Shown one piece after another: positions 19,440 through 30,110 of a stretch of DNA of 64,000 nt. The stretch's first letter is position 1. The number at the start of each line of letters is the position of its first letter. This DNA comes from Acidobacteriota bacterium (GTDB lineage: Bacteria; Acidobacteriota; Blastocatellia; Pyrinomonadales; Pyrinomonadaceae), in assembly GCA_020200235.1 (NCBI GenBank), contig JAIVJC010000134.1:1-64000 (forward strand). Direction: 5' to 3'. The position numbers were made by a program, and so were the translations under genes. Under the pieces are notes generated by a model, which did not search any database, had not been told where the DNA came from, and saw only the letters and a program-made list of their open reading frames with translations.

Positions 19440-21011
19440 ATGGCACAAGCTCGCAAGGCTCTCAGTAAGACCGCGGCGAAGAAGTCGGGCGGTCGCGCTT
19501 CGGCGCGCGCCTCGGTCAAGACCTACCACAACTACATCGGCGGCGAGTGGGTCGCCGCCTCTTCCGGCGAGTACTTCGAGAACGCGAACCCGGCGGACAC
19601 GCGCGACGTGGTGGGACGCTTCCCCGTCTCGACCGTGGACGACGTGAGCCGCGCCGTCGAAGCCGCGCGCACAGCCGCGGACCGCTGGGGCAAGACGCCC
19701 GCGCCGCGCCGCGCCGAACTCCTCTTCCGCCTCGGCGAGATTCTCATCCGCCACAAGGACGCCTACGCCGCCGACATGACGCGCGAGATGGGCAAGGTCT
19801 TGAAGGAGACCGGCGGCGACGTGCAGGAAGCCATCGATTGCACCTACTACACGGCGGGCGAGGGGCGCCGTCTCCACGGCTTCACGACGCCCGCCGAGAT
19901 GCCCAACAAGTTCGCGATGTGCGTGCGCCAGCCCGTGGGGCTCTGCGGCTTAGTCACGCCCTGGAACTTCCCGATGGCGATCCCTTCGTGGAAGTTGATC
20001 CCGGCGCTCGTGTGCGGCAACACCGTCGTCATCAAGCCCGCGGAAGACACGCCGCTCTCGACGTTCAACCTCGTGAAGGCTTGCGAGGCGGCTGGGATAC
20101 CGCCGGGCGTCGTCAACCTCGTGACCGGCTACGGCGAGACAGCCGGGCGCGCGCTCGTCGAGCACCGCAACGTGCGCCTGATCTCTTTCACCGGCTCGAC
20201 CGAGACGGGCAGGGTCGTCGCCTCGGCGTGCGCCGACCGCAACGCGATCTGCTCGCTGGAGATGGGCGGCAAGAACGTCATCATCGTGATGGAGGACGCC
20301 GATCTGGACCTCGCGGTCGAGGGCGCGGTCTGGGGCGCGTTCGGAACTTCCGGTCAGCGCTGCACCGCCTCGTCGCGCTTAGTCGTTCACAAAAAAGTTT
20401 ACAAGCAGTTCGCGAAGAAGCTGGTCGAGCGCGCGCTCTCCTTGCGCGTCGGCGACGGCGCGGACGCGAACGTGGACATGGGACCCGTCATCAACGCCGA
20501 CGCCGTCCACAAGATCATGGGCTACATCGAGGTGGGCGAGAGGGAGGACGGGGCACGGCTCGCGTGCGGCGGCAACCGTCTCGAGAAGGGCGAGCACGCG
20601 CACGGCTACTTCATCGAGCCGACGGTCTTTACGGACGTGGAAGCCGACATGAGGATCGCGCAGGAAGAAATCTTCGGACCCGTCACCTGCGTCATCCCCG
20701 CAAGCGATCTGGAAGAGGCGATTGAGATCGGCAACGGCGTCCGCTACGGCCTCTCCGCCTCGATCTACACGGCGGACGTGAACCGCGCCTTCCGCGCGAT
20801 GAACGAGATGTACACCGGCATCTTCTACGTCAACTCCTCGACCATCGGCGCGGAGGTTCACCTCCCCTTCGGCGGCACGAAGGGGACGGGCAACGGTCAC
20901 CGCGAGGCGGGCACGCAGGTCTTAGACATCTTCACCGAGTGGAAGTCGGTCTACGTCGACTACAGCGGCAAGCTCCAGCGCGCGCAGATCGACGAAGTGA
21001 ACTTCGAGTAG
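19440..21011 (+). CDS. NAD(P)-dependent aldehyde dehydrogenase
   Basis: [73 protein letters not shown]. Confidence 0.95.
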   Translation: MAQARKALSKTAAKKSGGRASARASVKTYHNYIGGEWVAASSGEYFENANPADTRDVVGRFPVSTVDDVSRAVEAARTAADRWGKTPAPRRAELLFRLGEILIRHKDAYAADMTREMGKVLKETGGDVQEAIDCTYYTAGEGRRLHGFTTPAEMPNKFAMCVRQPVGLCGLVTPWNFPMAIPSWKLIPALVCGNTVVIKPAEDTPLSTFNLVKACEAAGIPPGVVNLVTGYGETAGRALVEHRNVRLISFTGSTETGRVVASACADRNAICSLEMGGKNVIIVMEDADLDLAVEGAVWGAFGTSGQRCTASSRLVVHKKVYKQFAKKLVERALSLRVGDGADANVDMGPVINADAVHKIMGYIEVGEREDGARLACGGNRLEKGEHAHGYFIEPTVFTDVEADMRIAQEEIFGPVTCVIPASDLEEAIEIGNGVRYGLSASIYTADVNRAFRAMNEMYTGIFYVNSSTIGAEVHLPFGGTKGTGNGHREAGTQVLDIFTEWKSVYVDYSGKLQRAQIDEVNFE

Positions 21012-21036
21012 TCCGCGCTGGCAAGTGCGTGCGATT

Positions 21037-21660
21037 ATGTCGAACCAGTCATTCAACAGAACTCTTGTATTCGCGTCCGTGCTGCTGTTGTTGGCGGGCG
21101 CGGGCGCGGCGGGCGGGCGGCAAGCATCGAACCGACCCGTTGCGTTGTCGGCGACGACGACCGCGTCTGACGCGCAAGTCATCAAGGACTCGATCGGAAC
21201 GAACAGGGACAAGGCTTCGCGTGCCGCGCGCGAGGTTGTGCGCCGGGGCGGGCGCATGATCCCGCCGCTGCTGAAGCTTAAAGGTAACCGTCAATGCTTC
21301 TTCGGTGACATGGCGCTCGGCAGCCACGCCGGTTGCTCGGTGCGTTTCATGCCGAGGAAGAGTAAGAAGAGTAATGGATGTTACGAGGTCAGCTCTTCCT
21401 CCACCTTAGAAGTCGCCGCCCTGTTCCTGATTGAAGCCATCTATCGTAACGACCTGGAATTTGCACAGGGGGCGACGCTCGCCGAGTGGGAGGCAGACGG
21501 AGGGGCACGCACGGACGTTAAATACAACGGGCACGAGTTGCTCACCCGCGCCTGGGCTGCCACCGAGCAATGGTACAAAGAGTTCGACCGCGAGGGCTTA
21601 GAGGCATTACGTGTCAAAGACCGCGGGCCATTCGCCGGGACAAGACTCGGGTTCTACTAA
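21037..21660 (+). CDS. Secreted hypothetical protein
   Basis: Signal-like LVFASVLLLLAGAGAAGG; no family recognised; start 21025 or 21037. Confidence 0.65.
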   Translation: MSNQSFNRTLVFASVLLLLAGAGAAGGRQASNRPVALSATTTASDAQVIKDSIGTNRDKASRAAREVVRRGGRMIPPLLKLKGNRQCFFGDMALGSHAGCSVRFMPRKSKKSNGCYEVSSSSTLEVAALFLIEAIYRNDLEFAQGATLAEWEADGGARTDVKYNGHELLTRAWAATEQWYKEFDREGLEALRVKDRGPFAGTRLGFY

Positions 21661-21700
21661 GATCGGCACATTAGATTGAAATGAACGGAGACTCACCACG

Positions 21701-22855
21701 GTGAAAGTCGGACTCCCCAAAGAGATCAAGGACAACGAGTACCGCGTCGGGCTCACCCCGGCGGGCGTGCGCGCTTTGACGGACGCCGGTCACACCGTCT
21801 TCGTCGAGCGCGACGCGGGCGCGGGCTCGGGGTTCGAGACGGACCTCTACGAGCGCGCGGGCGCGCGAATTCTCGACTCGGCTGACGACGTGTGGGGCGA
21901 GGGCGAGATGATCGTCAAGGTCAAAGAGCCCATCGCGCCCGAGTACCCGCGGATGCGCGAGGGGCAGACGCTCTTCACCTACCTCCACCTCGCGCCCGAC
22001 GTGGAGCTGACCAAACAACTGCTCGAACGCAAGGTGACGGGCGTCGCCTACGAGACGATCACTGACCGACGGGGCACGCTCCCGCTCCTGACGCCGATGT
22101 CCGAGGTGGCGGGGCGCATGGCGATTCAGGTCGGCGCGCACTACCTGGAAAAAATGTCGGGCGGTCGCGGCGTGCTCCTGGGCGGCGTCCCCGGCGTGCC
22201 GGCGGCGAATGTCGTCATCATCGGCGGCGGCGTGGTCGGCACGAACTCCGCGAAGATGGCGGTGGGCTTGGGCGCGCACGTCACGATCATCGACAACAAC
22301 CTGGATCGACTGCGCGAGCTCGACGACATCTTCCTCTCGAAAATCTCGACGCTCGCCTCGTCGGCTTACTCGATCCACGGCGCGATCGCCGAAGCCGACC
22401 TCATCGTCGGCGCGGTGCTCGTGCCCGGCGCCGCCGCGCCGAAGCTCGTCACGAAGTCGATGCTGAAGGACGTGCCGAACGGCGCGGTCATCGTTGACGT
22501 GGCGGTCGATCAGGGCGGCTGCATCGAGACGACGCACCCGACGACCCACTCGAACCCGACCTTCTACGTCGAGGGAGTGCTGCACTACTGCGTCGCCAAC
22601 ATGCCCGGCGCGGTGCCGCGCACCTCGACCTTCGCGCTGACGAACGCGACGCTGCCTTACGCGCTCCGGCTCGCCAACCGCGGCTTCATCGACGCCATCC
22701 GCATCGACCCCGGGTTGAAGGCGGGCGTCAACACCTACGCGGGCAAGCTGACCTACGAGGCGGTCGCAGAGGCGCAGGGGCTCGACTTCACGCCGCTCGA
22801 CGGGATGCTCGAAGGCGGGAGCGCCTCGACTTCGACCGCCAGCCCCGCGCGCTAG
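21701..22855 (+). CDS. ald: Alanine dehydrogenase
   Basis: GTG start; [65 protein letters not shown]. Confidence 0.96.
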   Translation: MKVGLPKEIKDNEYRVGLTPAGVRALTDAGHTVFVERDAGAGSGFETDLYERAGARILDSADDVWGEGEMIVKVKEPIAPEYPRMREGQTLFTYLHLAPDVELTKQLLERKVTGVAYETITDRRGTLPLLTPMSEVAGRMAIQVGAHYLEKMSGGRGVLLGGVPGVPAANVVIIGGGVVGTNSAKMAVGLGAHVTIIDNNLDRLRELDDIFLSKISTLASSAYSIHGAIAEADLIVGAVLVPGAAAPKLVTKSMLKDVPNGAVIVDVAVDQGGCIETTHPTTHSNPTFYVEGVLHYCVANMPGAVPRTSTFALTNATLPYALRLANRGFIDAIRIDPGLKAGVNTYAGKLTYEAVAEAQGLDFTPLDGMLEGGSASTSTASPAR

Positions 22856-22881
22856 ACGCGGACTAAAGTCTTGAAGACGAA

Positions 22882-22924
22882 AGAGGCTGACCCGCGGCAG
22901 GCGGGTCAGCCTCTTTAATTTTTG
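22882..22924 (+). terminator. Intrinsic terminator after ald
   Basis: agaggctgacccgc-ggcag-gcgggtcagcctct followed by ttaattttt. Confidence 0.93.
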
Positions 22925-22971
22925 GCGCGGGCGATGCTCTCTTAACTCTCTTAAAATGAGAGCGATTATTT

Positions 22972-23418
22972 TCAGACGACTGCGGCGCTCGCGATGAGTC
23001 GCTTGAGGCAGTCGAGCAGTTCTTCGGCGCGGACGGGTTTGGTGAGTTGCGCGTCGGCGTGCGCGCAGGCGGCGGAGTCGTCGCGCGCCTCGCCGCTGAG
23101 CAGGATGATCGGGAGGCGCGCGTGCTCGGCGCGGCTGCGCAGGATGCGGCACAGCTCGTGCCCGCCGAGGCGCGGCATCACCGCGTCCGTGACGACCGCC
23201 GCGGGCTTCGAGCCGAACGCGATCTTGATCGCCTCGACGCCGTCCGCCGCGCACGAGACCGCGTAGCCCGCGCGCCTGAGGAGCACTTCGAGGTAGCGGC
23301 GCAAGACCTTGTCGTCTTCCACGAGCAGGATCGCCCCGTCGGCGCTCTGCGGCGCGCGCACGGACGCGCACTCTTTAATTTGAATCGAACCGACGTGCTG
23401 CGTGTCGAAATTTTTCAT
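22972..23418 (-). CDS. Single-domain response regulator (receiver)
   Basis: AILLVEDDKVLRRYLEVLLRRAGYAVSCAADGVEAI ... AAVVTDAVMPRLGGHELCRILR ... AQLTKPVRAEELL; start reset to ATG at 23418. Confidence 0.88.
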   Translation of the reverse strand: MKNFDTQHVGSIQIKECASVRAPQSADGAILLVEDDKVLRRYLEVLLRRAGYAVSCAADGVEAIKIAFGSKPAAVVTDAVMPRLGGHELCRILRSRAEHARLPIILLSGEARDDSAACAHADAQLTKPVRAEELLDCLKRLIASAAVV

Positions 23419-23985
23419 CCCGAAAACTCGAACCTGTCTGAAGCGAACGACGCACGAATGAGACGGCGCGCGGACACTTCGTGCGTGCGGCGTGTCCGGT
23501 GGCGCGTTGCGGGTTGTGTGAGAGGGCGGCGTCGGGTCGGCGTGAGCCGAGTCTGTCCGTCGGGGCAAGTTCGTGGTCTGGGCGTCAGCCGGGGAAGGCG
23601 GGGGTCTAAAACTTCGATCAGAACCTCGCGCCGGCGACGGCGGCGACCCAAAATTTAGATTAGAGTTCGGCGCCGACACTGTCAAGAAGCTTCTTCCCGC
23701 GGCGGGCGGCGCGAACGAAAGAGAGTGGAGGCGCGCGCCGCAACGGGTCAAATCCGGTGACTCCGGCTGCAACCGCAAGGCTCGCCGCGTCATCAATTAA
23801 CTCCACCCGCGCGGACTATTCCGGCGACGCCGGCGCGCTAATTTCGAACGAACTCTCGCCCCGCCGGTTGTGTCCGCGCGCGCCTTCGTCGATACTTACG
23901 GTTTCGCGACGGGCGACGGAGACCGTCCGTGCGCGTCGGGTTTTTCGGGCCAGCACTCGAATCGGTTTCAGGTTCAGGAAAGAAG

Positions 23986-25323
23986 ATGTACGAGTTCGCA
24001 GTCACGCCAGCCGTCACGCAGATTCGCCGCCGCGGCGTGGAGATCACGGAGGTCTCGCCCGCGTCGCTCGGCGCGGAGCTGGAGCTCGAGCCGGGCGACC
24101 GCGTGATCAAGGTCAACGGTCGCGCCGTGCGCGACTACCTCGACTTCCGCTTCCAGACGGGCGGCGAGACCGAACTGACCATCGGTGTGCTCAAGCGCGG
24201 CGGCGAGGAGTGGGAGGTCGAGATCGAGCGCGGCGAGGGCGAGGACTTCGGGCTCTCGTTCGAGAACATCGTCCCGCGCCAGTGCGCCAACGAGTGCCTC
24301 TTCTGCTTCTGCAACGGCAACCCCCCGGACGCGCGCCCCGCGCTCTCCTTCCGCGACGAGGACGTGCGCCTCTCCTTCCTCTACGGCAACTACACGACGC
24401 TCACCTCGATCACCGAAGCGGAGATGAGCCGCGTCATCGAGCAACGCTTGACGCCGCAGTACGTCTCCGTCCACGCGACCGACCTGAAGGTGCGCGCCTA
24501 CCTCCTGGGCGTTGACGAGAAGCGCGCCGACATCGGCGGCAAGATGCGCCGGATGATGGACGCCGGGATCGAGATCCACGCGCAGGTCGTGCTGTGCCCT
24601 GAGATCAACGACGGCGAAATCCTGCGCCGCACGATCTACGATCTCGCCGCGGAGCACCCGCGCGTCAGAAGTGTCGCCGTCGTCCCGCTCGGCTTGACGC
24701 GCTACAACACGGACGCCCGCCTGACGACGGTCACGGCGGAGTTCTGCCGCCGCACGATCCGCGAGGTCTCCGCGATCCAGAAAGACTTGCGCGCGCGCCT
24801 GGGGACGAACTTCGCCTTCCTCGGCGACGAGATTTACCTGCGCGCCGGGGTCGCCATCCCCTCGCGCCGACACTACGGCGACTACCCGCAGATCGAGGAC
24901 GGCGTCGGCATGGTACGATCCTTCCGCGAAGACTTCGCGCGCCTGCGGCGCAGGCTCGAGCGCCGCCCCCCTCGTGCTCCCTCGCGGCTGAGCGCGACCG
25001 TCGTCACCGGCAAACTCTTCGCGCCCGTGCTCGCGCCGCTGCTCGAAGGTTTGAACTCCCGCTTCGGCACGCGCCTCAAGACCGTCGCGGTCGAGAACGA
25101 TTACTTCGGACCGGACATCGTCGTCGCCGGGCTGATGACGGGTCGCGACGTGATAGCCGCGCGCGATCGGATCGAGGGCGACTTCGTCGTCCTGCCGGGC
25201 GCGGCGTTCAAGTCGGACGAGCCCGTCATGCTCGACGGCATGACGCTCGAAGAGGTGCAAAAAAGTCTCGGTCTGCCGGTTCGCCCGGCGGACTTCGAAG
25301 CCTTCGCGCGCATGTTTGTTTGA
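23986..25323 (+). CDS. DUF512/PDZ-containing radical SAM-like protein
   Basis: N-terminal PDZ-like GVEITEVSPASLGAELELEPGDRVIKVNG, Cys cluster CANECLFCFCNGNPP, DEDVRLSFLYGNYTTLTSITEAEMSRVIEQRLTPQYVSVHAT. Confidence 0.88.
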   Translation: MYEFAVTPAVTQIRRRGVEITEVSPASLGAELELEPGDRVIKVNGRAVRDYLDFRFQTGGETELTIGVLKRGGEEWEVEIERGEGEDFGLSFENIVPRQCANECLFCFCNGNPPDARPALSFRDEDVRLSFLYGNYTTLTSITEAEMSRVIEQRLTPQYVSVHATDLKVRAYLLGVDEKRADIGGKMRRMMDAGIEIHAQVVLCPEINDGEILRRTIYDLAAEHPRVRSVAVVPLGLTRYNTDARLTTVTAEFCRRTIREVSAIQKDLRARLGTNFAFLGDEIYLRAGVAIPSRRHYGDYPQIEDGVGMVRSFREDFARLRRRLERRPPRAPSRLSATVVTGKLFAPVLAPLLEGLNSRFGTRLKTVAVENDYFGPDIVVAGLMTGRDVIAARDRIEGDFVVLPGAAFKSDEPVMLDGMTLEEVQKSLGLPVRPADFEAFARMFV

Positions 25324-25530
25324 ACCCGCCCGCCGAGTAGTTCCCGCGGCTTCCATAAAATTGCATGAAAATCCGAATTATCGGATGAGCGCCGCCGCCT
25401 GCTAAACGTTAAGTCAAATTAATAGTAGCGGTTAGGTGCTGTGCCGCTAGGGGTACGCCGCTTGCTTCTCCACCCTTCAGCTGACTTTATAAAGACATCT
25501 GCCCGGCAAGTCCTAGAGTTTATTCAGATA

Positions 25531-26553
25531 ATGTCCGAGACGAGAGGCTTAAGTTTTGTAGCGGTCATCATGTCGGCGCTCGCCGTCGCGGCGGCGGGGC
25601 AGAGCCAGCGCGGCCCGGTCGGACCCATCGGCATATCGGGGACTGACCCGACGGCGGTGGGCAGCATCCGCGGCAGGGTGATGACTCCGGAAGGCGTGCC
25701 CTTCAACGGGACCGCGCGCGTCACGCTCCAGTTCACGAACGGCGGGCAGGCGGTCATCTTCACCGACTACGCGGGGCAGTTCCACTTCCCCGCGCTCAAT
25801 ATCGGCAACTACGTCGTGGAGATCGACGCCGACCGCCAGCTCTACGTGCCGTCAACGCAGAGCGTGGAGGTGTTCAGGGGCGTGCCCTCCGTCATCACGA
25901 TCAACCTGAAGTACCGCGAGGCCGCGAAGCGCCCCGCCGAAGCCGGCGGCGCGACGGTGTCGGTCACCGAGCTCGACAAGAACATCCCCGAGAAGGCGCG
26001 TAAGGAGTTCCGGCGCGGCACGCAGGCGGCGCAGGCCGGCAAGACCGCCGAAGCTATCTCGTGCTTCAAGAAGGCGCTCGACATCTACCCCGACTTCATG
26101 ATGGCGCGCAACGATCTCGGCGTGCAACTCCTCGCCGCCTCGCGCCTGGACGAAGCCGCCGAGCAGCTGCGGCTCGCCGTCAAGCTCGACCCGAAGGCGT
26201 TCAACCCGCAACTCAATCTGGGGATCGTGCTGGCGCGCCAGCAGCAGTTCGCCGACGCGGCGAGCGCCCTCGGGAGGGCCGTCTCGCTCAACCCGCAGTC
26301 GGCGGCCGCGCGGCTCTACGCCGGGCAGGTTTACGCCGCGCTGGGCGACGCGGATCGCGCGGAGAGGGAGCTGAAGTCCGCCTACAGCCTCGGCGGGGCA
26401 GACTACGTCGTCGCACTCTTCCACCTCGGCAACCTGTACCTGAACCGGGGCGAGCGCGAGCAGGCGCTCAAGAGTTTCGAAGCTTTCTTGGCAGCCGCGC
26501 CCAACGCGGCTCACGCCCCCGAAGCCCGCAAGCTCGTCGGCGTGCTTCGCTGA
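25531..26553 (+). CDS. Secreted carboxypeptidase-regulatory-like plus TPR protein
   Basis: GSIRGRVMTPEGVPFNGTARVTLQF ... FTDYAGQFHFPALNIGNYVVEI then several TPR units. Confidence 0.85.
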   Translation: MSETRGLSFVAVIMSALAVAAAGQSQRGPVGPIGISGTDPTAVGSIRGRVMTPEGVPFNGTARVTLQFTNGGQAVIFTDYAGQFHFPALNIGNYVVEIDADRQLYVPSTQSVEVFRGVPSVITINLKYREAAKRPAEAGGATVSVTELDKNIPEKARKEFRRGTQAAQAGKTAEAISCFKKALDIYPDFMMARNDLGVQLLAASRLDEAAEQLRLAVKLDPKAFNPQLNLGIVLARQQQFADAASALGRAVSLNPQSAAARLYAGQVYAALGDADRAERELKSAYSLGGADYVVALFHLGNLYLNRGEREQALKSFEAFLAAAPNAAHAPEARKLVGVLR

Positions 26554-26634
26554 ACATGGCAGACAAAAGATTGCTGTTCTTTTGTAGGCTTCTTTGACCA
26601 TTAACACTAACACCTGACTTACTCGGAGGAAAAA

Positions 26635-29600
26635 ATGAGTAATTCCAGAAGCAGAAGGGCAGTGGCTCTCGTCACGGCGCTCGCGCTCACCCTGGGCTTG
26701 TTGTTGCCCCTGTCGGTGACCCCGGCGATGGCGCAGGCCACGACGGGCGTGCTGACCGGCACGGTCGCCGACCCGCAGGGCGGCGCGATCGCCGGCGCAA
26801 AAGTCACCGCGAAGAATCAGGACACCGGCGTCTCGGTGGACACCGTCGCCAACGGCGAGGGGAATTACACGTTCCCGCAACTCGCGCCGGGCAGGTACAC
26901 CCTCACCGTCGAGGCGCAGGGCTTCAAGCGCTCCGAGGTGAAGGACGTCGACGTGCGCATCGGCACGACGATCAACCAGAACGTGGCGCTCGAGGCCGGC
27001 GCGATCACCGAGACCGTGACGGTCACGGCCGGCGGCGCCGAGGAGGTCGCGCAGACCACCTCGCAAATCTCTTCGAGCTTCGAGGCGCGCAAGGTCGAAG
27101 AGCTCCCGTCCAACGCGGCGGGCGGCGGCATCGACACGCTGGCGCTCTTGGCGCCCGGCGTCGTCCCCGGCTTCGGCAACGTGAATAACAACGGCACGAC
27201 GCTGTCAGTCAACGGCAACCGCGCGCGCTCGAACAACTTCACGCTCGACGGCACGGACAACAACGATCTGACCATCGGCGGCCCGAACTTCTTCGTCTCG
27301 AACCAGGATTCGGTGCAGGAGTTCCAGGTCATCACGAACAACTACGGGGCGCAGTACGGTCGCAACCAGGGCGCGATCATCAACATCGTGACCAAGGGCG
27401 GCACGAACGAGTTCCACGGCTCCGCCTTCGAGTTCCACCGCAACTCCTCGGCGCTCGACGCGAAGACGAACCTCCAGCGCGCCGATCCGAACCGCGGCAA
27501 GCGCGACAAGTTCATCTCGAACGTCTTCGGCGGCACTTTCGGCGGGCCCATCGTCAAGAACAAGGCGTTCTTCTTCGTTGACGGTCAGATGATCCGCCCG
27601 AACAAGGACAGCTTCAACGTCAAGTTCCGCTTCCAGAAGTCGCCCGAAACTAACTTCGTCTCGCAGTCGAACGGCTTCATCGGCGACATCCCGTTTTCCA
27701 GCCGCAACCTGAACGGCACTTACACGCGCCAGTTCGGCGGCAGCGTCACCAACGAGTTCAAAGCCGCGTGGCAGAAACTCTCGGTGCTGTTCGGCGGCTG
27801 CACGACCATTGGCACCGACCCGCTCAAGGGCTGCATCCCCAACCCGACGACCGACATCGGCAAGTCGTTCACTAACGTCAGCTTCAATTTCGTCGGCGCG
27901 GCCGGCACAGCCCTGCAGTCGGTCGGCCCCGCGACCAACGTGCCGCAGGGACGCCAGGTGAGAGTCGCGCAATTCGCCGACAACCTCTCGTGGGTCAAGG
28001 GTCGGCACACGATGGTGATGGGCGTTGACTACCGCAACCTGAACAACGCCGTCCCCTTCCTGCCCAACCTCAACGGCGCTTTCCGCTTCCCGTCGCCGAC
28101 GCGCATCGTCCAGAACTTCCCGGACCGCGTGATCGTCGGAGCGGGCGAGCCGGAGATCACCTACAAGGAGAACGATCAGTTCTACTACTTCCAGGACGAC
28201 TGGAAGGTGAAAGACAACCTGACCTTAAACCTCGGCATCCGCTACGAGTTCACGGGCCAGCCCATCAACACGCTGAACAAGATCACCACCGCGCGCGAGA
28301 GCAACCCTGCCACCGCGCTGTGGCGGCAGGATCTGCCGCTCTCGGTGCGCACCGTGCCGTTCATCCCGGCCGACAAGAACAACTTCGCGCCGAGAGTCGG
28401 CTTCGCCTACTCGCCGCGCTGGGGCACGGGTAGTTTCAACAAGCTGCTCTTCGGCGACTCGGACGCGACCGTCATCCGCGGCGGCTACTCCATCGCCTAC
28501 GACCCGGCGTTCTACAACATCCTGCTGAACGTCTCGACCTCCGCCCCGACCGTGTTTTTGAACACCATCAACAACACCGGGACGGCGGCGGCGCCGGGCT
28601 TCCGCCTGCCGGCGAACCCGACCGGCGACGTGGTGCGTAGCGCGCTCGGCTCGTTCATCCAGAAGAACACCTTTGATCCGCGGTTCTTCAGCCGCACCAT
28701 CGTGGGCAACGACTTCCACTCGCCCTACTCGCAGCAGTGGTCGTTCGGCGTGCAGCGGCAGTTCAACCGCAACAACGTCGGCGAGATCCGCTACGTCGGC
28801 AACCGCGGCGTCGGTCTCTTCACGACCGTCAACCGCAACCCGTTCATCGGTCGGGACGACACTGCCGCTGGTCGGGCGGCGAACGGTGGGCTGTACAACG
28901 GCTTCACCGTCGGTGGGATCACCTTCCCGAGCTTCAGGAACTTGCTCCCGCAGGGTGTCACGCCGCTCGTCTGCGTTGACGATCCGGCGACTCTCGACAA
29001 CGAGGGCATCTGCAACGGGCGCATCCAGCGCGCCGGCCTGATCCGCTCGCGCGAGAACACCGGCTTCTCCAACTACCACGGGCTTCAGACGCGCTACAAC
29101 GGGCGGCTGATGAACCAGCTCACCGTCGGCTTGTCCTACACCTTCAGCAAGACCATCGACACGTCGTCCGAGATCTTCGCGTTCGGCGAGAACGCGATCT
29201 CGAAGAACCCGTTCGACGTGACTCAGGGCGAGAAGGGCCTCTCCGGTAACGATCGCCGCCACGCCAGTGCGATGAACGTCATCTGGGACGTGCCCTACTT
29301 CAAGAGCCAGGAAGGCTTCGCCGGTCACGTGCTCGGCGGCTGGCAGGTCAACGCCGTCTACATTCTGGCGAGCGGACGACCCTTCACGCCGTCGCAGATC
29401 TTCAACGCGTTCGGGTTCATACCAACCTACCAGGACAACGGATTCGGGAACAGCTTCTTCGGGTTCGACTCCGTCCGTGCCTTCAGTGGTAACCCCAACG
29501 CGCCGCGCGACACGGTCGGCATCCACACCATCGACGCGGAGCTGATCTACGGGGCGTCGCCGAGCCCGACCGGGTTCTACTCGCTCAACGCGCTCAACAA

Positions 29601-29967
29601 CGGCATCGAGACGCCGGTGACTCCCGCTGATGTGCGCTTCATCATCAACCTGCCGGGCGCGGCGAAGTTCTTCAACAACCCGTTCGGCAACATCGGGCGC
29701 AACAGCGAGCGCGGCAAGGCGCTCAACCAGCTCAACCTCGGGTTCTTCAAGAACACGAAGGTCTTTGAGAGGGTGACCGTGCAGTTCCGCGCCGAGTTGT
29801 TCAACGCGCTGAACCACCCGAACCCCGGTTACGGCGTGGCTATTGAGAGCACACTGCCCGACACGTTCCTTGAGGACGCCGGTGCCCTCGGCAGCCGCTT
29901 CAACGTGCACAAGGATCAGTCGCTCAGCAGCCGCCGCGTCCAGTTGGGTCTTCGCATCATCTTCTAA
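26635..29967 (+). CDS. TonB-dependent receptor, Oar-like, with N-terminal carboxypeptidase-like domain
   Basis: ATTGVLTGTVADPQGGAIAGAKVTAKNQDTG, plug-like NNFTLDGTDNNDLTIGG, VTKGGTNEFHGSAFEFHRNSS, C-terminal VQFRAELFNALNHPNPGYG. Confidence 0.93.
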   Translation: MSNSRSRRAVALVTALALTLGLLLPLSVTPAMAQATTGVLTGTVADPQGGAIAGAKVTAKNQDTGVSVDTVANGEGNYTFPQLAPGRYTLTVEAQGFKRSEVKDVDVRIGTTINQNVALEAGAITETVTVTAGGAEEVAQTTSQISSSFEARKVEELPSNAAGGGIDTLALLAPGVVPGFGNVNNNGTTLSVNGNRARSNNFTLDGTDNNDLTIGGPNFFVSNQDSVQEFQVITNNYGAQYGRNQGAIINIVTKGGTNEFHGSAFEFHRNSSALDAKTNLQRADPNRGKRDKFISNVFGGTFGGPIVKNKAFFFVDGQMIRPNKDSFNVKFRFQKSPETNFVSQSNGFIGDIPFSSRNLNGTYTRQFGGSVTNEFKAAWQKLSVLFGGCTTIGTDPLKGCIPNPTTDIGKSFTNVSFNFVGAAGTALQSVGPATNVPQGRQVRVAQFADNLSWVKGRHTMVMGVDYRNLNNAVPFLPNLNGAFRFPSPTRIVQNFPDRVIVGAGEPEITYKENDQFYYFQDDWKVKDNLTLNLGIRYEFTGQPINTLNKITTARESNPATALWRQDLPLSVRTVPFIPADKNNFAPRVGFAYSPRWGTGSFNKLLFGDSDATVIRGGYSIAYDPAFYNILLNVSTSAPTVFLNTINNTGTAAAPGFRLPANPTGDVVRSALGSFIQKNTFDPRFFSRTIVGNDFHSPYSQQWSFGVQRQFNRNNVGEIRYVGNRGVGLFTTVNRNPFIGRDDTAAGRAANGGLYNGFTVGGITFPSFRNLLPQGVTPLVCVDDPATLDNEGICNGRIQRAGLIRSRENTGFSNYHGLQTRYNGRLMNQLTVGLSYTFSKTIDTSSEIFAFGENAISKNPFDVTQGEKGLSGNDRRHASAMNVIWDVPYFKSQEGFAGHVLGGWQVNAVYILASGRPFTPSQIFNAFGFIPTYQDNGFGNSFFGFDSVRAFSGNPNAPRDTVGIHTIDAELIYGASPSPTGFYSLNALNNGIETPVTPADVRFIINLPGAAKFFNNPFGNIGRNSERGKALNQLNLGFFKNTKVFERVTVQFRAELFNALNHPNPGYGVAIESTLPDTFLEDAGALGSRFNVHKDQSLSSRRVQLGLRIIF

Positions 29968-30004
29968 CGAAGGTGAGACTTTAGAGAACTAGCTTCTCTT
30001 TCGC

Positions 30005-30036
30005 GGGGAGGGGTCGAAAAGACCCCTCCCCTTTTT
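30005..30036 (+). terminator. Intrinsic terminator
   Basis: ggggaggggtc-gaaaa-gacccctcccc-ttttt. Confidence 0.95.
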
Positions 30037-30055
30037 GTTTATGATCCAATGAAGA

Positions 30056-30085
30056 GAGGGCGCGGGGAGAACTCCCCGCGCCCTC
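30056..30085 (-). terminator. Hairpin terminator for the minus-strand VWFA gene
   Basis: gagggcgcggggag-aa-ctccccgcgccctc just 3' of the stop at 30111. Confidence 0.75.
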
Positions 30086-30110
30086 AAGTTTTCCGCGCCG
30101 CGCCGCTCGG

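Noticed and set aside
17730-19877. 715-aa minus-strand ORF
   Set aside because: Antisense to HtrA and ALDH and crossing element G; Arg/Asp/Val/Leu-rich composition typical of GC-rich shadow frames; no domain.
21671-23371. 566-aa minus-strand ORF
   Set aside because: Antisense to alanine dehydrogenase and out of frame with the response regulator.
23420-23985. N-terminal extension of the response regulator as an extra domain
   Set aside because: Pro/Arg/Ser/Thr-rich low-complexity translation upstream of a good ATG at 23418; likely noncoding.
28225-29910. 561-aa minus-strand ORF inside the Oar-like receptor
   Set aside because: Shadow ORF with low-complexity composition; the sense strand encodes a full TonB receptor.
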